Origin: Aporrectodea caliginosa
Lineage: Eukaryota; Annelida; Clitellata; Crassiclitellata; Lumbricidae
Direction: 5' to 3'
NCBI GenBank assembly: GCA_020284085.1
Contig: JACEVL010000154.1
Span: 2,292,143 to 2,356,142, forward strand
Length of the DNA: 64,000 nt
Positions 1-10,893 of the stretch are shown piece after piece. Position numbers and translations under genes: made by a program. The stretch's first letter is position 1. The number at the start of each line of letters is the position of its first letter. Under the pieces are notes generated by a model. That model made no database searches. It was not told the origin of the DNA and saw only the letters and a program-made list of their open reading frames with translations.

Positions 1-3000
1 CATGCTAGTCACTACATCATCACTATTTGAAATTCACTGAAGTATTTGAGGAATTCTTCTCGTCTCTGCCAAACCCTATTTCTTAGATCAAATTAAGATC
101 AACAATGACTTAGAAGCAACTGCAAATCAACTGTACTATGTGTGTGCTAATTACAGCATGTAACGAACCAGTTCGTAGTATGCAGAGCGGAAAGATGGAT
201 ATCATTCAGAGAGAGATGGAACGACTTGAAATATCAGTCATGGGGTTAAGCGAAACAAGATGGAAAGGACAAGGTCATTTCAACTGGAATGGTTATAGGA
301 TAATAATGTCGGGTCAAAAAGAAAAAGGAAGAAGTGGGGTAGCAATTATGTGTGATAGAATAAGTGCAAATGCAATAATGGGTTATGATACAGTGAGTGA
401 CAGAATCTTGAGCGTAAGATTTCGAGGAAAGAAAGTTAACACAACAATCATACAGATATATGCACCAACATCAATGGCGACTGAAGAAGAGCATGAAAGC
501 TTTTATAATGAATTACAAAGTATAATTGATAAAACCCATAAAGGAGATGTAGTAATGGTCACTGGTGACTTCAATGCAAAGGTGGGAAAATATAATGGAG
601 GAGGGGGAGACACGATAGGAGGTCATGGGTTGGGAGAGCAAAACGATGCAGGAGAGAGATTAGTGGATTTTTGTGAAGGAAACAGCCTGAGAATAATGAA
701 TACATGGTTTGAACAGCCAAAAAGAAGGTTGTACACGTGGACTTCACCGGATGGTAAACACAGGAACCAGATTGATTACATACTGATAAATAAAAGATGG
801 AAAAGCACGATAAGGGATGTGAGAACAAAACCAGGTGCGGACTGTGGAACTGATCATGAATTACTAGTGGCAACAGTGCAAATGAAATTTAAAAAACTAA
901 AAACAGGAGAAAGATTGATCACATACGACTGCAAGGAAATATCACAGGAATACAGAGTAGAAATAAGGAATAGATTTGAAATATTGGAGAGGGATGATGC
1001 GGAAACAGAGGAGGTTGAGAACAATTTATGGGAAAAGACAAAGGAAGCGATCTTAGAAACTGCGGAGAAATATATTCCGAAGAAAAGAAAATCCAAAACA
1101 ACTCCTTGGCTATCGAAAGAAGCTATCAACATAGCCATGGACAGAAGGGAAGCAAAAAGAGAAGGAGATAAAGATAAAGTAAGAAAACTGAATAGAGCAT
1201 TCCAAAAACAAGCACGCATGGACAAAGAAAAACATCTAAATGAATTATGCAAAGAAATGGAGGATGAGGGAAGAAAAGGAAGAACTAAAACAATGTTTTC
1301 AAAAGTAAGGGAAATAACGAGAAAAAACACACCAAGAATGGGATCATTGAAAGCAAGTGATGGACACATAATTGCGGACGAAGAAGGAATGAAGAAAAGA
1401 TGGAAAGAATACACAGAAGAGTTGTACAACGAAGATAAAAGAGTAAAGGTAGAAAAAATGGATGAAACTGAGTATGAAATTGAACCGGAAGTCATGGAAG
1501 CAGAGGTAGAATGGGCTATCAAACAATTGAAAGATAATAAGGCACCGGGTCAAGACGGGATACCAATAGAAATGGTAAAAGGTGGGGATGGCGTGATGAC
1601 AAAGACAATAACAAAAATTTGTAATAACATATGGAGAACTGGAAAATGGCCAGAAGATTGGAAAAGTTCAGTTTTTATACCTTTATTTAAAAAAGGAGAT
1701 GCGAAAGAGTGTGAAAATTACAGGACAATAGCAATGATATCGCACATAAGCAAAATATTACTTAAAATATTACATAAAAGAATGGAGAGTACAATAGAGA
1801 GAGAGCTTCCTGATAGTCAAGCAGGATTTAGGAAATCTCGTGGAACACGTGATCATATTGCCAATATGAGGTGGATAATGGAGAGACAAAGGGAGTATGG
1901 ACAGAAAGTATACATATGCTTCATCGATTATAGTAAAGCGTTTGACTGCATTAATCATGAATTGATGTGGAAAACCTTGGGAGAAATGGGAATACCGAAA
2001 CACTTGGTACAACTTCTTAGGGGTCTGTACGAAGATCAGATAGCGGTGATAAGGACTGAATATGGAGATACTGACAGTTTTAGGATAAGGAAGGGAGTGC
2101 GGCAAGGATGCATTCTGTCTCCTGTCTTATTTAACATGTACGCTGAAAGGATAATGAGGCAGGCGGGAATGGATGAGGCTGAGGAAGGAATAAAGATAGC
2201 GGGAAGAATAATGAACAATCTGAGATACGCTGATGATACAACATTATTGGCGGGTAAAAAAAACGAGTTGGTAACACTGATAAGAAGGCTTAAGAGTGAA
2301 AGTGAGAAAGCAGGACTCTACTTCAATATAAAAAAGACAAAGATCATGACAACAGAGGAGGAGGACAGTTTTGAAGTAGACGGAGAAGAAATAGAAACGG
2401 TAACTAACTTCACGTTTTTGGGATCAGTAATAGAAAAAGAAGGAAAGTGTGATATGGAAATAAATCGTAGAGTGGCTATAGGAAAAGCTGCAATGAATGG
2501 TCTGGAAAAATATGGAAGGACAAACATGTGAGTATAGACACGAAAAAAGATTGGTGAAGGCTTTGATCATACCAACAGTAACATACGGCAGCGAGACATG
2601 GACAATGACCAAGAAAATGAGAAAAAGATTAACGCATGCGAAATGTGGATATGGAGGAAGATGCAGAGAATATCATGGAAAGAGAAAAAGACCAATGATT
2701 GGGTGCGATGGAGTATTGGAATTGAGAAGGAAGAGACACTACAACAAACCGTGCTAAGAGCAAAGTTGAGGTTCTTTGGTCATGTCATGCGATCAGATGG
2801 ACTGGAAAAGGAAATGATGTTAGCATATGGAGAGGGAAGGAGAAAACAAGGACGACCAAGGAAAAAGTGGATGGACGAGATACATGAAACAACTGGAATG
2901 AATTTGGCAGAACTGAGAGATGCGACGGCGGACAGAAGGAAATGGAGAGGCTTGATCATGAAGGTCGCTAAAGTTCCAAGAACTGACAGCACAAGGTGAC

Positions 3001-3003
3001 AAG
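1..3003 (+). mobile_element. Non-LTR (LINE) retrotransposon, decayed copy
   Basis: This stretch carries an APE-type endonuclease and a reverse transcriptase in one long reading frame, the arrangement of RTE-like and related non-LTR retrotransposons; I cannot fix the clade. The 5' end is not defined because the window starts at or inside it. The 3' end is placed near 3003, where coding similarity stops, about 50 bases before the splice donor of a bromodomain exon on the other strand. The element therefore lies antisense inside an intron of that gene. No clean poly(A) or microsatellite tail was seen at the boundary. Confidence 0.8.
138..2999 (+). pseudogene. Endonuclease-reverse transcriptase ORF with frameshifts
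   Basis: The product would nick target DNA and copy element RNA. Endonuclease motifs in order: GLSETRWKG (about residue 36), VTGDFNAKVG (about 141), RNQIDYIL (about 210) and GTDHELL (about 237). Reverse transcriptase motifs: DYSKAFDCINHELMW, KGVRQGCILSPVLFN and the catalytic RYADDTTLLAG (about 696). A C-terminal tail with FGHVMR and GRPRKKWMDEI matches the end typical of this protein group. The frame stops at 2529, continues in the +1 frame to about 2620 (SIDTKKRLVKALIIPTVTYG), then returns to the original frame to 2999, so two compensating small indels broke it. Near the N-terminus the usual T-W-N-V-R motif reads C-N-E-P-V-R, with the tryptophan lost and two residues inserted. This copy is very probably inactive. 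Confidence 0.85.
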
Positions 3004-3051
3004 GTGAACGAACCATTGCCGATAATAACACAAAGACTGTTGATTGCCTAC

Positions 3052-3426
3052 CTCATTCGGCTGGTCCTTTATCATATTTAAAAGGACGTTGTAGCAGTAC
3101 GTCATAGCGTCCGAAGTGAGTTTTCTGCCATTGGTCAAATCTGCCATTTCATCGTTTGTGCTTTCTTTCTTTTGTTGCTTGGCAGGTCGTTGTTCGACGA
3201 TCGCTTGCATCTGGCCGGAAACACTTGGCTCAAGAGAAGGACGCAGTTGTTCCTCATTTAACTTCCGTTTGATGCTTTTTCTTACGTCGAATATTTCCTT
3301 ATCGTCTGCCTTTCGCTTCAGTGATTTCTTTACTTCAAGCGATTCATCCTCTTCGGTCTTTATCTTTAACGGTTTTTTCGTTTCCGGCAATTCAGATTCC
3401 GTCTTCCTTTTCAGCGATTTTTTAAT
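3052..3426 (-). CDS. BET gene exon 5: KSLKRK repeats and start of bromodomain 2
   Basis: 125 codons in phase 0, acceptor CTACTGTAG, donor GAG|GTAGGC. The first half has repeated lysine-rich modules: [30 protein letters not shown] and [10 protein letters not shown], about 14-17 residues apart, separated by acidic stretches. These look like duplicated nuclear-localisation or DNA-contact modules (inference). The end reads [20 protein letters not shown], matching the first helix of a second bromodomain. The next exon lies outside the window. Confidence 0.82.
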
Positions 3427-6400
3427 CTACAGTAGATAATTATTCAGTTGAATCTGTTGATTTGAATAAATGCACATACTGCAGTAACTTATATATGGCA
3501 GCGCTATATTCTAGCCTACCACGAAATTAAAGAAAGAATATTACAAAAAAGATATTTATTACAGTTAATCAATCTTCATCATACAGGGAACAAATGTTAG
3601 TTCTACACGAACATGACAATAGCGATAATAATAATATTAGTATTAATAAGGTTGTTTAGTTATTCTTATAAGTTACTTATCTCAGTTTCGTCGTTCAGTT
3701 GTACGTTTCGTCCTCTCTCGTTTTTTGTTCTCATCTTCTCTTCAGTTCCTTCATCCCTTACGTTCCTCCTCCTCACGTCTGGTTAGACGAGATCTTCCTC
3801 CTTCGGCTGCGGCGTCCCAACTCCCTGAATCCTCTCTCTGGCCTCTGCTATATTATTCTCATTCCACTGGCTCTCTTCCTGGCCTGCGCCTCTGTCTGCC
3901 TGCACTACCTCTTTCCTGGTCACAGCCACTATCTTATCTGTATCTGTTGCTACTGGCTTTCCACTGCACCGCCTAAGCTAGTTTACAGCTCCTTTTTAGG
4001 ATATGAAAATCTTGTACTCCTGTATACCTTCTGTATCTGCCCAAGTGTATGTGTCTGTCTGTATTCTAAATATACTTTGTCAGTGTGTCTGTCTGTCTTT
4101 GTCCCTGCCTGCTCTTGGTCTACTTTCAGTCTCTATCCACAACGGTTCAGCTTGTAGGTCAATCGGTCAACCTATTCCCAGAATCCTTCAGTAAGTCAGC
4201 TATCTGCCTGAACTTAAATATATATATCTCCGTGCATCACTTTCAACCTCAGCCAATGCATTTGGCTGCCTTCATCTTTCTCCTTCTCCTGTATTACTCA
4301 CGTCTGACATGTACCACAGCCTCCATAACTTCTCCTGCATCTGTACTGCTTCTATAGTGCCTTTTTCTACTCTGCGATATATACATTGGCATAGATGTTT
4401 ACATAAATCATTTGCAAAGTCAGTGTCATGCAAGGAAATCTTGTATTATTAACATACAGAGTTGTAATTGTAAATGTATATTTATATAGCACCACTTCAC
4501 CAGAAACTCCTCAGTAAGCTTGGAAAACTTTTGTCACAAAATCAGCAAGTTTGGTGTGTGAACAAGCAATGCTAATAAGTACACATACGTACAATTACAA
4601 GCAGCTAAAAACAAAGTTACTTGTGAAAAGGACAAATCCTTAGGTGTTCATTAAAAAATATAATTTATTCAAGTGCTTCTACACCACAGCATTCGCAATA
4701 CAGAAATGTCTCTTTGAAACAGGAAATTCTGGCAACCCAACTTGGTCCAACCTCCTGGACGTTGGGATTCAACCATTGCTGGCTATCAGACCAAACAAGC
4801 GGGATACATACACCTCTCCTACAGGTAGGGCCATGAGAGCTTTGCCTTAAATTTTCTGCCAAGAATAAAGCAGCCTCATTGCAGCTCACCTTGGAAGACG
4901 GCGCTGTTACGTGTTCAACTGCAGGCGATTGAGTTTCGAGCGTTGGAGCTGAACGACTGTCGAGTGCATTTGTTAATGCGACTTTTGTTGCTGAAGTCGA
5001 AAAAGACGACTTTGAATCGAGCTGGTTGTTGTTGACTGAGGCTGAAGTCTTTGACGGCATTACAGTCGCAACTAAAGAGTCATTGGACACAGCAGCCTTT
5101 TGTTTCGTTTCGTTCTTCACAGGTGGCTCTATGCTAAGCGGCGAACTGGCAGAAATGCTGCCGTTAGATTTGCGCACCTGTTTAGGCGATGCTGATGATG
5201 ATGCAGCTGCCGGAGCTCTGCCACGTCCTCTTTTGCTCGGTTTAACCTTGAAAATAAGAAAAAATAAAATAGCAATAAAGTAACAAAATACCAGCAATTA
5301 AAACTCATAAAGAAATGCGTAGGTAAAGTATGATGTAGTCATAAAAATACGCTATCTAGAAAATTGATATCACACCTTTCAAGTACCTCATAAAAGCGTC
5401 TGCATACCTAATTAACGCTAAATGTCGTTAAGAAGAGAAACTACATCAGTCAGAAAAGCAAATGCAGAGATTACTTATCACTTAAAGAGTAACCAGTGAC
5501 GGACACACACACACACACGTGGAGCCGAACCAAAAAATTCCTATCCAGAATTGAAAGATGCCACCGTGTTCAGTGTTCCTGGATTCGAGACGATAGTGTA
5601 GAGAAAGTACAGGCGGCAGTGTCTGCGACTCACCACAAAGCAGAGATCCAGCGGTTTGAAGGTTTTCTGGAGGCCACTCCGTCTGCTACCCATGAGATTC
5701 CACTGGGCAGTGGAACCTCATGGGTAGCAGATGAAGTGGTTTCCGGATATCCTTAAAAAAGCTGGATCCGCTGGAGAAGGTACTAGCCACCTGTCATTCA
5801 GTATTATAACTAAACATACTGCATATGCACCAAAACGTATGTTCTTGGATTTAAATTAAATGATAAACTAAATGCCACCATCTCGTCGCCTGAGAATTAT
5901 CTTGTCGTATCTCCACTTTTTTTCAAAAAGCAGTTTAGAGTTGATTTATAGCAGAATTTTTTTGATCTTTCTTCAGTTTCAATGGCTAAGAGATACGACA
6001 AGTCGTTTTAAAGATATTCAACAAAATATACTGTCGTATGTCCTGTTTTCAGAAACATTTTATCGTATCTCCACACAGCATTTGTGGTGTAGCAGTGTCT
6101 GTTGTTGTATGTCCAGAGAAAGCTCGTCGTTGATTGGACGAGCAGGAGATACAACAGTATAAACCTGTGTGCTTAGCGGGATTAAAGTGTCGCATATCCA
6201 GACAATTAAAAGTTTTTCTTTTAAAAATCCGGACTATATCCATGAATATTTTAACGAAAACACTCTCTAGTGATTGGTCGTTGCTTGATTTAATCATTTC
6301 ATGTCTTTGTTTTTCGTAGGATGATTCGTAATATTTGTAAATCCATTTTATACAAAATTTTCACAAATTTCTGAAAAACAGCTCTAATCGTTAATTTTTT

Positions 6401-9400
6401 AAATGCAGGGTCTTTATGCAATGTTGATGTTTTAATATGACGTCTGTGTGTGAACTGTAATTTGACAATGCCCTCCTTATTGCATTGAATTACGTATTTT
6501 TCCGCAAAATGCGGCCCAAACTTCAACCTCGATTATCTCGGAATTTTTGAAAATGGAGATACGCGAGGATAATTCTCAGGCGACGATCTAATAATTGTAA
6601 AATCTATCAATAGTAATTGACCACTTTCTCTTTGCAGAAGTGGTAACTGCATTCACGGTCATCTACATTGCCATTTTGCATGAACCTTGAAACATTCCAG
6701 GTCTATCATCAACAATTAAAATGCATCGTATATAGGTAACTTATTTCTAATCCTCATCATCATCGTTATGAAGGGACTGATGCTGTTATCATCATATAGT
6801 GGGGCTATATAAATGCAGCAGAACAATATCACACTAATGCTACTAACCTCCATTGGCATGCGCTTTATCAGTTGATTGAAGTAGGTTTCAACACTTTTAC
6901 AGTAGGTTATGACGTCCTAAAATGTATAAAAATGTACATGTTTGTAAAGGGCTGTTTTGTCGTGGACACAGGTTCACCAATTTATGAGATGATGGAACTA
7001 TGAAGTTTAAAACAACACTTTAATGTTGAATATTTTGCTAAATACAGCAGAATTTCATTATATCTGGGAAGTTGGCAGATCTCTAATGCAACCTAGAGTG
7101 TAAAATGGTGCCTGATAATGGCAGATCTGTAACGAAACCTAGAGCATAAAAGGGTCCCTGATAATGGAACAGTCTCCAGTACGAAGGCAGCCGAGAAATA
7201 ATCAGTGATACCTAGTAAACAAGCAGTCATGGACCATTGGTGACACTCTCCTTAGGGCACAGAGGTAATGGGTGGCACCATCACCGAGTTAGATAACACA
7301 AACACCTAACGACAAGAGTGGTGAGTACAGGACTACAGGTCAACATCAAATAAGCCAGGACTGCCAGGTTCCACTGCTGAGTGGGTCACCCTGGGAGTCG
7401 AGTTGTGGTATGGAAATAACCTAGCGGTAAAATCCAGGAAGATGATGATCTTACAGTGACATATTAGATGTCTGCAATAAAATGGCCAGCTTCTTAACCC
7501 TTTAACGACGAGCCGTTTATGGTTTCCCATACATTTTAGTACACGCTCGTCGTTAAAGGGTTAACCTCAAATCTGCCAGGCAAGCAGCCAATGGAATTTT
7601 CCTTTTGTTAGTGTTTTTGTTTAATACGAACACTGTCATCCAAAAATATTAGAGACAAGAGCATTAATGGATCTGGTCACCAGGCAGACAGTACCTCACC
7701 CAGCAAAAGGGGTCAGGGCCCACATGCCACAATCCTGTAAATTTGTAAAATCCACCAAACTTCAGAAAAAGTGAGAGACGGGGTGACAGCAAGTTTGTTA
7801 ATGGCTTGCAGTCATTATCAAGGATGAGTTGGCCATCAGAGAAAGAGTCTTATAATGTACTTACATCAGTGGGTCTGTTGTACGTGTAACAATTTTTAAA
7901 CATCAGTCTGAAGTCGTCAATGCAAGCTTGAGCATTGGCATACTTCTTCTGATTCAGCTTCTTCTTAATTGTCCCCAAGTCCATGGGCTGCTTAATGATT
8001 TCGAAATAATCCTGTTGAAAAATAAAAAACACACAACATTAACATTACAGCTTTCACATTAGGAAATGACAGCATTAAAACTAATGTGTGTTAGAACCGC
8101 ATTGAAAAACTTCCTAATAAAGTGATTAATGCTACAACATGGTAGGAACATACAAAACAAGTCTGGCCCAAGAATTATATCTAACAATATTAAACAGTGA
8201 ATTTTGACAAGCTTTTGTTCTAGAAGGGTTTTATTAATGAACAGTAAAATAACGTGGGAAGTTCCTTAAAGATCACTAGCACAGATAATTGGTTGATGTG
8301 TGCGCACTACCCCGATAATTAACTAGTTAAGTTATGTTGATATCCTGAGTAACTGAACAAAATAGCCGTTGAATATCACTTACTGAAAGGGAGATCCTGC
8401 TAAGTGGGAACTTGGTCCTTTTAGGGTTTTGTTTCCCTGTTGTTCCCAGATAATCCCCATTTTACATATTCGACTGCATTTTATTCGAACTGATTTGTTT
8501 GTATGTTTGATGGGACCAATAAAATTTATGGTTAAACAAGCTTTCTAATAAAGTGATTCCAGCTATAACATGGTTGGAACACAGAACATGTGTCTGGTCC
8601 AAGCAACTGAGTTATATTAAACATATAACATAATTATCTGGGAACAACAGGGAAACAAAACCCTAAAAGGACCAAGGTCCCACTTAATAATAATATATAT
8701 AATAATAATAAATAATAATAAATAATAAAATTATTATTATTATTATGTGTCTGGTCCAAGCAACTGAGTTATATTAAACCGTGAATTCTGTAGTTCTATC
8801 AGATTTTCATGTTAAATATAGAAAATTATGACAGAAGAGAACTCTTTATTAATATCCTAATAAGTTAATAGTGATGTTAAACTTTCTGTAGACTTTCACA
8901 GAACACAGGATAAATTTTATATGATGCATCAGGCTGTGCTGTACAGCAAATAATGTAGTGCAGTTGGCAATGGAAGCATAATTAAATTCAATTTCAAAAT
9001 TTCAAAACACTATTTTATTTGAACTAGTATTATTAATTTGTAACTTAGCACCAGTATCTAATGCACAATGCACTCCAAAGACAAACCAAAATTGTAATTG
9101 TAATTACGACCATTTATATAGCGTCGTTTGGTAGCAAGCTACTTCTAGGGACGCTTCACAAAACAGTCTACTGTCAACGTAAATGTTAGTGCTCGTCGTT
9201 ACGTATTAGATGCATTTTTAACTGTTTTTTTTAAAGATCAGTCTGCTGAGAAACAGAGACAGCCTGTGGTCAATAAGCGATTTGAAACATAAAAGTTTTG
9301 AGTTGAACATGAAATAGCACAAGCGACTGAGCAGAACGAGTAGATACTGAGAAAGTTTACACGGTTGAGACAGGTGACCCAGGAATTGACATGGCTATGC

Positions 9401-9972
9401 AGTTCCGAGGAGGGTCTGGTGACTACAGTATACTAAGATTAAAGTTGATACAAACTAATGATCTATTCATTTAAGGCAATGCTAGCGAGGACATACATAA
9501 TTCAGAACAGAAGTGCAGAAAATGACAGCAATTAATAGCCTTCACACCAGTTATTAGTTGACAATTACTAGTCAACAGCCACCATAGAACAAGCAGATTC
9601 TAATAGTCTCTCAGTTTAGTATGGCAAACTACATTCTCACAACTTCATCCAGAAACATAATTTAACAAATTTAAAATACTCAAAACTATAAATCTGCCGC
9701 TGATACAATGCGCAATACATTGGACGCCTCTTTCAAGTTCCAAGTAAAACTGCAAAGCAAAATAAGTATTTGCAAACATTCCATAACTGCTGAACCAGGC
9801 CATGAGCTGATGCAATACTTACATGAAGCTTGAGGGCAACTGTATCAACTGGTTTGCGGAACGGCCATGACGGATCAAACTTGAACAAATGTTTCAGTAC
9901 AGAATTCTTGATGTGCTGCAGCTGCTGTTTAACCAGCACATCCTCGAGACCGTTACTCTTACTCGAATCCAT
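3052..9972 (-). CDS. BET-family bromodomain protein gene (5' part, five exons)
   Basis: BET proteins (BRD2, BRD3, BRD4, BRDT) bind acetylated histone tails with paired bromodomains and recruit transcription machinery in the nucleus. Five exons on the minus strand join without a phase break: 9823-9972, 7865-8011, 6848-6916, 4890-5246 and 3052-3426, totalling 366 codons. Bromodomain 1 spans about residues 9-122 with the WPF shelf (SWPFRKPVD), ZA-loop sequence [17 protein letters not shown] and the acetyl-lysine-binding asparagine in [11 protein letters not shown] long basic and serine-rich linker follows, and the first helix of bromodomain 2 ([17 protein letters not shown]) ends exon 5. The rest lies left of the window beyond a LINE-bearing intron. 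The protein starts unusually close to bromodomain 1. All donors are GT and acceptors AG. Which BET paralogue this is cannot be decided here. Confidence 0.88.
3427..4889. other. BET intron 4
   Basis: No further exon recognised. Pyrimidine-rich on the plus strand from about 3690 to 4360, giving several long but meaningless reading frames. Near 4475-4530 it contains a TTTATATAGC-type sequence like those at the 3' tails of dispersed repeats elsewhere in this window. Confidence 0.5.
4890..5246 (-). CDS. BET gene exon 4: basic and Ser/Ala-rich linker
   Basis: 119 codons starting [12 protein letters not shown] after acceptor TTTTCAAG and ending SSK before the donor GTGAGC. Low-complexity Ser/Ala/Thr composition is typical of the segment between BET bromodomains. 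The frame stays open past the donor for another 75 codons, so the exact 3' boundary rests on the good AAG|GTGAGC match and on phase agreement with the next exon. Confidence 0.75.
5659..5754. repeat. Near-perfect 96-nt hairpin (47-nt arms, 2-nt loop)
   Basis: Left arm 5659-5705 and right arm 5708-5754 are reverse complements with only a few mismatches; the inner 20 or so pairs (TCTGCTACCCATGAG and its complement) are almost perfect. It lies in the intron between BET exons 3 and 4. It could be a foldback MITE, or a long hairpin when transcribed from either strand. Confidence 0.8.
5884..6585. mobile_element. TIR element of about 0.7 kb, flanked by ATCT
   Basis: Begins CGTCGCCTGAGAATTATC and ends with its exact reverse complement, then ATCT on both sides (5880-5883 and 6586-6589), consistent with a 4-bp target duplication. 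The interior has several copies of GTCGTATCTCC in both orientations (about 5907, 5990, 6061 and 6560). No transposase was seen, so it is non-autonomous. It lies in the same BET intron as the hairpin. Confidence 0.65.
6848..6916 (-). CDS. BET gene exon 3: last helix of bromodomain 1
   Basis: Twenty-three codons ([20 protein letters not shown] then PME). Acceptor ATTTTAG, donor GTTAGT, phase 0 on both sides. It supplies the D-V start of helix C expected right after YNRPTD. The exon is too short for an ordinary ORF search; it was found by looking for the missing helix between the neighbouring exons. Confidence 0.85.
7498..7560. mobile_element. 63-bp piggyBac-like micro-MITE
   Basis: The inverted ends CCCTTTAACGACGAGC and GCTCGTCGTTAAAGGG are perfect, the interior is only about 31 bases, and TTAA flanks each side (7494-7497, 7561-7564). 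TTAA target duplication and CCC termini are piggyBac hallmarks. It sits in the BET intron between exons 2 and 3. Confidence 0.65.
7865..8011 (-). CDS. BET gene exon 2: ZA loop to acetyl-lysine asparagine
   Basis: Forty-nine codons, phase 0 at both ends, acceptor TTCAACAG and donor GTAAGT. It encodes [19 protein letters not shown], then the B helix region ([12 protein letters not shown]) and YNRPTD. The asparagine after the tyrosine in YNRP is the residue that anchors acetyl-lysine in BET bromodomains. Confidence 0.92.
8401..8686. repeat. 54-nt inverted repeat arms 178 nt apart
   Basis: 8401-8454 and 8633-8686 are reverse complements with about two or three mismatches (core GGTCCTTTTAGGGTTTTG). 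The spacer includes a second copy (about 8543-8622) of a segment also seen at about 8108-8205 and in part at 8742-8800 (shared core GTCTGGTCCAAGCAACTGAG). This is either a rearranged MITE or local duplication and inversion inside the BET intron. Confidence 0.7.
8687..8743. repeat. AT-rich trinucleotide microsatellite (TAA/TTA)
   Basis: Imperfect runs of TAA turning into TTA, next to the right arm of the inverted repeat that ends at 8686. Confidence 0.8.
9050..9345. repeat. Dispersed repeat, relatives at 26.9 and 27.6 kb
   Basis: Shares blocks such as AGATCAGTCTG, GAGACAGAGAAAGACAG (here with changes), GATAAGC-like and TTGAACATGAAATGACACAA with 26885-27060 and 27626-27790. It also has the TTTATATAGCG motif seen in several repeat tails. 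Probably the 3' part of a LINE or SINE family. Confidence 0.55.
9823..9972 (-). CDS. BET gene exon 1 (coding): start codon and first half of bromodomain 1
   Basis: Fifty codons from ATG (9972-9970). It encodes helix Z and the WPF shelf ([19 protein letters not shown]) and ends at a CAT followed by GTAAGT. A consensus acceptor (TTTCAG) lies about 23 bases 5' of the ATG, at 9996, so the exon starts with a short untranslated stretch and an upstream 5' UTR exon is expected. Compared with the usual BET sequence K-L-x-L-P-D-Y, two residues are missing at the exon junction (K-L-H-D-Y). Confidence 0.88.
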
Positions 9973-10343
9973 GGTTTCAGAACAGAAACCAGGCTCTGAA
10001 ATGGCCAGAAAGTGCACTCCAACATAAAAACTTAACAAATTTCAGTGTTTTTAGCAACATTTCTGTTACTGAAAATAGCCACCATATTTACAAATGGCAG
10101 AAACTATGACAGTGATGATGGAAGAATGTCTACGGCTCTTACCACATGAAACAAAATGTTCTCAACCCAATCTAAGAATACATTGGGAACAATGAAACGC
10201 CAAAAAGCGTGATAGTGAATTGGAGTCACAAAATCTGATCTACAGCGTATAGCTGAGATAAACTAAAGCAGTTCACACAAGGTATATATTCAAACTGAGA
10301 GGTGAAACTGTTCTGGGATTCAACTGGTAGTGATCCAGATTAA

Positions 10344-10409
10344 CACTTTAACAGTGAACATGTATTAAACATGACACGGAAACCACTGATGCAGTTTGTC
10401 GTTAAAGTG
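10344..10409. mobile_element. 66-bp palindromic piggyBac-like micro-MITE
   Basis: TTAA flanks (10340-10343 and 10410-10413). The ends CACTTTAAC and GTTAAAGTG are inverted. It resembles the 7498-7560 element in size and end sequence (C-TTTAAC), so the two look like relatives. Confidence 0.45.
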
Positions 10410-10893
10410 TTAAACAAATATACTATACCAGAAACTTGTTACAACATCATCTTAGGCTATAAGAACCACCTTATGATGAATGTTCTAATGAGTTAATTTT
10501 CTGAGGCTGAATTAACTTTGGGAACCGTGTGCTCACACTGCTATATCAGAATTAAAGTAACAATGAAACAGAAGTTTCTGATGTATACACTAATTACTGA
10601 AAGCAAACAACTAATGCTAGGATTAATGAAAGCAAACAACTTATGCTAGGAATGGTTGATAGCAACATACCCCATTATCCCATAACCACTGCATCAATTC
10701 GTGACTAAATACCATTCAACATTTTCAACAATGACATAACAGACTGGTGTGACTGTAATTGCCAACACAACGTGCTTCCTCAAGAAACAAATGAAATCCT
10801 TCAGGACCAACAGTGCTGTTACACTACTTAAGCTATGAGGAACAGGATGGATCAATGGATAACAAAGGAGTCCTAACATGAAAGGTTAGGTAA

